DNA of 64,000 nt from Bradyrhizobium sp. 164 (lineage in GTDB: Bacteria; Pseudomonadota; Alphaproteobacteria; Rhizobiales; Xanthobacteraceae): contig NZ_JADPKA010000083.1 of the NCBI RefSeq assembly GCF_023073715.1, positions 124,001-188,000 of the forward strand, written 5' to 3'. The position numbers were made by a program, and so were the translations under genes. The notes below the pieces were generated by a model. The model was not told the origin of the DNA. It worked only from the letters and a program-made list of their open reading frames with translations, and searched no databases. Position 1 is the first letter of the stretch. Each line of letters opens with the position of its first letter. Shown one piece after another: positions 60,193 to 64,000 of this stretch.

Positions 60193-60969
60193 ATGAACAA
60201 GCTCACCATCGCCGCCACGGCGCTCTTCCTTGCTTCGACCGCCGCCGCGCATGCCGGCAATTCGATCTCGTTCCAGATCGAAGGCCAGCACATCCGCATC
60301 GAGACGCCGCGCAATTGTACCTCGCTCAATTGCGTGACCATCGTGGCGCCGGGCCTGTCGGACAAGCCGATCAAGCTGAACAACATCAACCTCAAGGGCC
60401 TGGGCGGCTCCAAGGATGATGACGTCGACACCACGCCGGCTCCGGCGACCACGAATGCGCAGCCCGCGCCGGCTCCGGTGCAGCAGCAGCCAGTGCCACA
60501 GGCGCCGGTCCAGGCAGCTGCGCCCGCCGCAACGGACCCGACGGCTCCCGGCACCCCGTCCGCCGGCCTCGACACCACGCAGCCTGCACCTGTTGCGGCG
60601 CCTGCTCCCGTCGCCGCACCCGCTCCCGTTGCTGCTGCTCCCGCGCCGGCCTCGGCTCCGGTTGCCGCGGCGGCCGTGCCGGCACCAAACTCGCCGATCG
60701 GCGTGTGGGCGACCGAGGAGAACAAAGGCAATGTCCGTGTCGAGCAGTGCGGCGCCAATCTCTGCGGTTATGCCGTGAAGACCAACGAGCGCATCCTGAT
60801 CAACATGAAGCCCGACGGCTCGAAGTGGAGCGGCCGCATCCACGATCCCAACTCTGGCCGCAATTACGACTCGACCATCGCGATGAAAGGTCCGAATGCA
60901 ATGCGCGTGCAGGGCTGCGCCTTCGGCGGCATGTTCTGCGGCGGCCAGACCTGGAAGCGCGTGAGCTGA
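60193..60969 (+). CDS. Secreted DUF2147 protein with Ala/Pro-rich linker
   Basis: A 258-residue exported protein. Signal peptide residues 1-21 (ending AHA-G). A small beta-rich N-terminal part (GNSISFQIEGQHIRIETPRN) with two Cys precedes a long Ala/Pro linker (about 80-170). The C-terminal DUF2147 domain begins PIGVWATEENKGNVRVEQCG and contains WSGRIHDPNSGRNYDSTIAM and CAFGGMFCGGQTWKR. DUF2147 proteins are extracytoplasmic and of unknown function; pairs of Cys here may form disulfides. ATG 60193 has GGAGG seven bases upstream, which decides the start. Confidence 0.88.
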   Translation: MNKLTIAATALFLASTAAAHAGNSISFQIEGQHIRIETPRNCTSLNCVTIVAPGLSDKPIKLNNINLKGLGGSKDDDVDTTPAPATTNAQPAPAPVQQQPVPQAPVQAAAPAATDPTAPGTPSAGLDTTQPAPVAAPAPVAAPAPVAAAPAPASAPVAAAAVPAPNSPIGVWATEENKGNVRVEQCGANLCGYAVKTNERILINMKPDGSKWSGRIHDPNSGRNYDSTIAMKGPNAMRVQGCAFGGMFCGGQTWKRVS

Positions 60970-61132
60970 CACCGAAGGTGTCATCCTCGATTGCGCAATG
61001 CCAGCTTAGCTGCTTGCGGCGTACAGCCGGGCAGCATCCAGCTTCAAGGCGGATTCCCGCTGTCGCAAGGAGCTGGCGTTACTCGCGACCGCACTAACTT
61101 GCGGATGCCGTCTCGACCAGCGTGCGGCGCGC

Positions 61133-61690
61133 TCACGCCTCGCCGCGCAGCCACGCCCTCACCTTCTGCAACAGGCCGTGCCGCAATTCGTCGACCGAGG
61201 CGGCTTCGGCTGGTGTCAGTGTCTGCAAGGCCGCATCGATATGATCGGCCGGCGCCGTCGGCTCGGGCGAAGGCGCAACACCGGCAGCGGCGAGCGCAAT
61301 CGGACCGATCTGTGCCAGGAACGCGCGCTCATATTCGCGCGACAGCCGCGCGATTGCGTCGTCCAACGTCAGCCAGTCCACCGCCTTGATGTCGTTCATC
61401 GGTTTGCGGACCGGCCCGCCATCGGCCTCCATACGCCAGAAATGCACGACCTTGGTGCGCCCGCCCGATTGATAGCCCAGCGTGCCCAGAAATTCGTGCA
61501 CCGCGATCTCGTGCCCGGTCTCTTCTAGCACCTCGCGATGCGCGGCCTCCTTCGGCGTCTCGCCGTCGTCGAGCTTACCCTTGGGCAAGACCCATTCGTT
61601 GCGCTTGCGCTGGCGCACCACGGCGATCAGCGGCGTCGAACCTCGCCGCAGCACGATACCACCCGCCGCCATCACCGGCACCCGCGCCAT
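61133..61690 (-). CDS. NUDIX hydrolase
   Basis: A 185-residue pyrophosphohydrolase. The Nudix box is complete: GKLDDGETPKEAAHREVLEE then TGH (residues ~39-61, G-x5-E-x7-REU-x-EE-x-GU). N-terminal strand AAGGIVLRRGSTPLIAVVRQ and LPKGKLDDG are typical of the diadenosine/inositol-phosphate branch (NudF/DIPP-like), with a C-terminal extension of about 65 residues after WLTLDDAIA. ATG 61690 is used because a GTG precedes it without a better site. Substrate unknown; cytosolic. The phosphatidylserine decarboxylase gene, 58 bases upstream on the same strand, may be in the same operon. Confidence 0.9.
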   Translation of the reverse strand: MARVPVMAAGGIVLRRGSTPLIAVVRQRKRNEWVLPKGKLDDGETPKEAAHREVLEETGHEIAVHEFLGTLGYQSGGRTKVVHFWRMEADGGPVRKPMNDIKAVDWLTLDDAIARLSREYERAFLAQIGPIALAAAGVAPSPEPTAPADHIDAALQTLTPAEAASVDELRHGLLQKVRAWLRGEA

Positions 61691-61748
61691 CACTCACATC
61701 CAGTTGTCCCCGCGGACGATATAGGCGGCGGGCGCGGCGGATTGAAGG

Positions 61749-62612
61749 CTACTCTCTCTTCAGCAGCGCTTGACCGGCGCGGATGCGCGTGCCCTCCGTG
61801 ATGCCGTCGCAGAACGTGAAATCGCCGGGCGCCAGGATGATGATGGTCGAGCCGTGCTCGAACCAGCCGAGCTCCTCGCCTTTAATCACGTTGACGTCGC
61901 AGGGAAAATTGACGGGGCCACGGGTCTGCCCGTTCAGCACCATGTCGAGAAAGTGCAGGCGGATGCTCGCGACCAGGATGGCGGCGACCGGCACCAGCGT
62001 CACCGCCTCGCCGGTCGGCAAATGCGTGCGAATGACCGCGCGCTCGTTCTTGCAGAACAGCCGCTCGACGCGCTTCAGCGCGATGGGGTTAACGTTCCAG
62101 ACGTCGCCATGGATCAGCGTGACGCGCTCGATATGCGCATCATAAGGCGCGTGGAAACGGTGATACATGCTCGAGGTCAGCCGCAGCGTGACGAAGCTTC
62201 CATTGCGGTGCTGGTCGACCAGAGCGGAATCGCCGACGAGATCGAGCAGCGAATAGGGCGCGCCTTTGACCTGAAACAGTTCGGTGTCGACGATCCGGCC
62301 ATGGGCGCCAACAATGCCGTCGGAGGGGCTCGCGACCACCGCCGGGTCCGGATCGAACGGCCGCAGACCCGGCTTGAGCTCCCGGGTGAAGCAGTCATGC
62401 AGACTCTTGAAATGGGCCTTGCGCGCCTCCGACAGGTCGAGGTCGGAGAACAGCTTCCACAGCGCGATCGAGAAGTCCCGCACAAACGGGTTCTCGATCT
62501 TGGAGAACCAGCCCATGAAGCGGGTCAGGGCCGCGCGCGGGATGCGGTTGGTCAACAAGAAGTTGAGGTCTTCCTGCTGGGTGAAAGAGGCGATGAGGGC
62601 TTTGACTGTCAT
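61749..62612 (-). CDS. psd: Phosphatidylserine decarboxylase proenzyme
   Basis: A 287-residue membrane-associated enzyme that makes phosphatidylethanolamine from phosphatidylserine. The self-cleavage motif is present as HGST in LGWFEHGSTIIILAPG (about 248-263), with the pyruvoyl group generated from the Ser. Upstream GSFVTLRLTSSMYHRFHAPY contains the conserved His-containing SMYHRFHAP motif and SPSDGIVGAHGRI the Asp. The overall length and LGST-like site match the PSD-A/B group. ATG 62612 fits. It is divergent from the class III aminotransferase gene over about 35 bases, so the two share a promoter region. Confidence 0.95.
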   Translation of the reverse strand: MTVKALIASFTQQEDLNFLLTNRIPRAALTRFMGWFSKIENPFVRDFSIALWKLFSDLDLSEARKAHFKSLHDCFTRELKPGLRPFDPDPAVVASPSDGIVGAHGRIVDTELFQVKGAPYSLLDLVGDSALVDQHRNGSFVTLRLTSSMYHRFHAPYDAHIERVTLIHGDVWNVNPIALKRVERLFCKNERAVIRTHLPTGEAVTLVPVAAILVASIRLHFLDMVLNGQTRGPVNFPCDVNVIKGEELGWFEHGSTIIILAPGDFTFCDGITEGTRIRAGQALLKRE

Positions 62613-62647
62613 GAATCTGTCAGCTCGCGGGGTTAGCGCTTGTTGTC

Positions 62648-64000
62648 ATGGAAACGACACTCCCGATTCTCTCGATGTCCGTGGCCGCCGCAGCGTCCGC
62701 TGCCGCCGCCTTCCCGAAGCTCAAGGCGCGCATCGAGCTCTCCCGCGCCAAGCACCGCTCGCTCTCCGGGCATTCCAAGATGTCGCGCCGCGTGGCGCGG
62801 CTGATCCCGTTCTACGAGTTCGGAAACGACGACTACTTCTCCTGCGATGGCGCGCCGGCGAACATCGCGGCTCAGCGCAAGGAGGGCTTCTTCCGCCTCG
62901 CCGGCCTCTACGCCGAGCGCTATCCCAGGGGACGCGCGATGACGAAGGAGGCCGCGGAGAGGATCTCCGATCTGAACTTCACCGAGAGCTACCGCGTGCC
63001 GTTCCAATTCTCGCGACTGGTCCGCGAGCATCTGGGCACCTCGACCTTCATGGAATCCTCGCGCGGCGTCACCGTCACGGATGTCGACGGCAACAGCTTC
63101 TACGACCTCACCGGCTCCTACGGCGTCAACATCTTCGGCAACGACTTCTACAAGGACTGCATCGAGGGCGCCGAGAAGCGCGCGCACGCGCTCGGCCCCG
63201 TGCTCGGCCCCTACCATCCCGTCATCCTCGACAACGTGCAGCGGCTCTGCCGAATCTCGGGCCTCGACGAGGTCTCGTTCCACATGTCCGGCACCGAAGC
63301 CGTGATGCAGGCGGTGCGGCTCGCGCGCTACCACACCAAGCGCACGCATCTCGTCCGCTTCGCCGGCGCCTATCACGGCTGGTGGGGCGACGTGCAGCCC
63401 GGCGTCGGCAATCCGATTCCCGCGCACGAGACCTACACCCTCGCCGAGATGTCGGAGAAGACCCTGCACGTGCTGCGGACCCGCAAGGACATCGCCTGCG
63501 TGCTGGTCAACCCGCTGCAGGGCCTGCATCCGAACGCCAATGCCCCCGGCGATTCCTCGCTGGTCGATTCCTCCCGTGGCGGCAATTTCGACCGCGCGGC
63601 GTACACCGAGTGGCTCAAGAAGCTGCGCGAGGTCTGCGACCAACGCGGCATCGTGCTGATCTTCGACGAGGTGTTCGTCGGCTTCCGTCTCGCCGCCGGG
63701 GGAGCCCAGGAATATTTCGGCGTGCGCGCCGACATGGTGACTTACGGCAAGAGCCTCGCCGGCGGCCTGCCGGTCGGCGTCGTCTGCGGCAGACGCGAAT
63801 TGATGCGCCGCTTCCGCGACGACCGTCCCGCCGACATCTGCTTCGCCCGCGGCACCTTCAACTCGCATCCCTACGTCATGATGGCGATGGACGAGTTCTT
63901 GAGCCGCCTCGCCAGCCCCAATTTCCGCGCCGTCTATGACGGGCTGGAGGCGACCTGGAACGGCCGCGTCCAGAAGCTCAACCACATGATGACCGATGCC
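62648..64000 (+). CDS. Class III PLP-dependent aminotransferase, GSA-aminomutase-like (3' end outside window)
   Basis: 451 codons of an open frame that runs off the right edge. The N-terminal ~115 residues (Ala-rich, then SGHSKMSRRVARLIPFYEFG) extend beyond the usual fold. From about residue 116 the class III aminotransferase domain follows: TFMESSRGVTVTDVDGNSFY, DLTGSYGVNIFGN, MSGTEAVMQAVRLARY, the FAGAYHGWWGD loop, IFDEVFVGFRLAAGGAQEYF (Asp binding PLP nitrogen), and the PLP lysine in TYGKSLAGGLPVG. From memory closest to glutamate-1-semialdehyde aminomutase-type enzymes, but without hem neighbours. Start ATG 62648 (METTLP). Divergent from psd. Substrate unknown. Confidence 0.88.
   Translation, partial: METTLPILSMSVAAAASAAAAFPKLKARIELSRAKHRSLSGHSKMSRRVARLIPFYEFGNDDYFSCDGAPANIAAQRKEGFFRLAGLYAERYPRGRAMTKEAAERISDLNFTESYRVPFQFSRLVREHLGTSTFMESSRGVTVTDVDGNSFYDLTGSYGVNIFGNDFYKDCIEGAEKRAHALGPVLGPYHPVILDNVQRLCRISGLDEVSFHMSGTEAVMQAVRLARYHTKRTHLVRFAGAYHGWWGDVQPGVGNPIPAHETYTLAEMSEKTLHVLRTRKDIACVLVNPLQGLHPNANAPGDSSLVDSSRGGNFDRAAYTEWLKKLREVCDQRGIVLIFDEVFVGFRLAAGGAQEYFGVRADMVTYGKSLAGGLPVGVVCGRRELMRRFRDDRPADICFARGTFNSHPYVMMAMDEFLSRLASPNFRAVYDGLEATWNGRVQKLNHMMTDA

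Noticed and set aside
62284..63939. A 551-codon plus-strand frame over psd and the aminotransferase
   Set aside because: It starts antisense to psd and runs in a shifted frame through the aminotransferase; the correct frame from 62648 has all family motifs.
62633..63985. A 450-codon frame antisense to the aminotransferase
   Set aside because: Shadow of the coding frame; no domain features.

Overview
The window is a GC-rich alphaproteobacterial chromosome segment, most likely Bradyrhizobium or a close relative in the Nitrobacteraceae (Rhodopseudomonas, Afipia). The evidence is the gene content and order (ftsZ-lpxC-bamD-recN-ligA behind a complete dcw cluster), a CYP199A-like P450, a meso-DAP type MurE, and many palindromic intergenic repeats of the rhizobial kind. 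I saw no tRNA, rRNA operon, CRISPR array, insertion sequence or prophage.

Layout. 1-12 kb: a cytochrome P450 cut by the left edge, a secreted hydrolase, a two-gene ABC-2 exporter, a secreted L,D-transpeptidase, a periplasmic glycerophosphodiesterase, a membrane/spermidine-synthase-like fusion protein, an FAD oxidoreductase, an orphan Flp pilin and prmA. 12-18 kb: an M24 aminopeptidase, a Bcr/CflA-type transporter, then ligA. A small GIY-YIG nuclease gene, broken by a one-base deletion, sits between two direct copies of a cloverleaf repeat. 18-42.5 kb (minus strand): the dcw supercluster, read right to left as rsmH, ftsL, ftsI, murE, murF, mraY, murD, a frameshifted small membrane protein, ftsW, murG, murC, murB, ddl, ftsQ, ftsA, ftsZ, then lpxC, bamD, recN and ligA. 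It couples peptidoglycan precursor synthesis, divisome assembly, lipid A synthesis, outer-membrane assembly and DNA repair/replication. No mraZ is visible upstream of rsmH.

42.8-49.3 kb: a peptidoglycan amidase, an ECF sigma factor with a YCII partner, the RNase P RNA, an alpha/beta hydrolase, and a DUF983 gene divergent from a MocR regulator over a compact operator. 49.5-58 kb is rich in efflux: TauE-like permease, MATE exporter, ABC exporter, and an EmrAB-like pair divergent from a TetR repressor, with a perfect 21-bp palindrome between the pair and the repressor. 58-64 kb: DUF6665-like protein, extensin-like lipoprotein, a 27-residue membrane peptide, a secreted DUF2147 protein, a NUDIX hydrolase, phosphatidylserine decarboxylase, and a class III aminotransferase cut by the right edge.

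The most unusual signal is a family of about eight cloverleaf repeats, each with a 12-bp closing stem, two variable hairpin arms and a central palindrome. Arm sequences differ between copies while pairing is kept. Two copies tightly bracket the GIY-YIG nuclease gene, which suggests a nuclease-linked repeat system comparable in logic to REP/RAYT pairs. Other repeat classes lie in gaps of the dcw cluster; one supplies the stop codon of ftsW.
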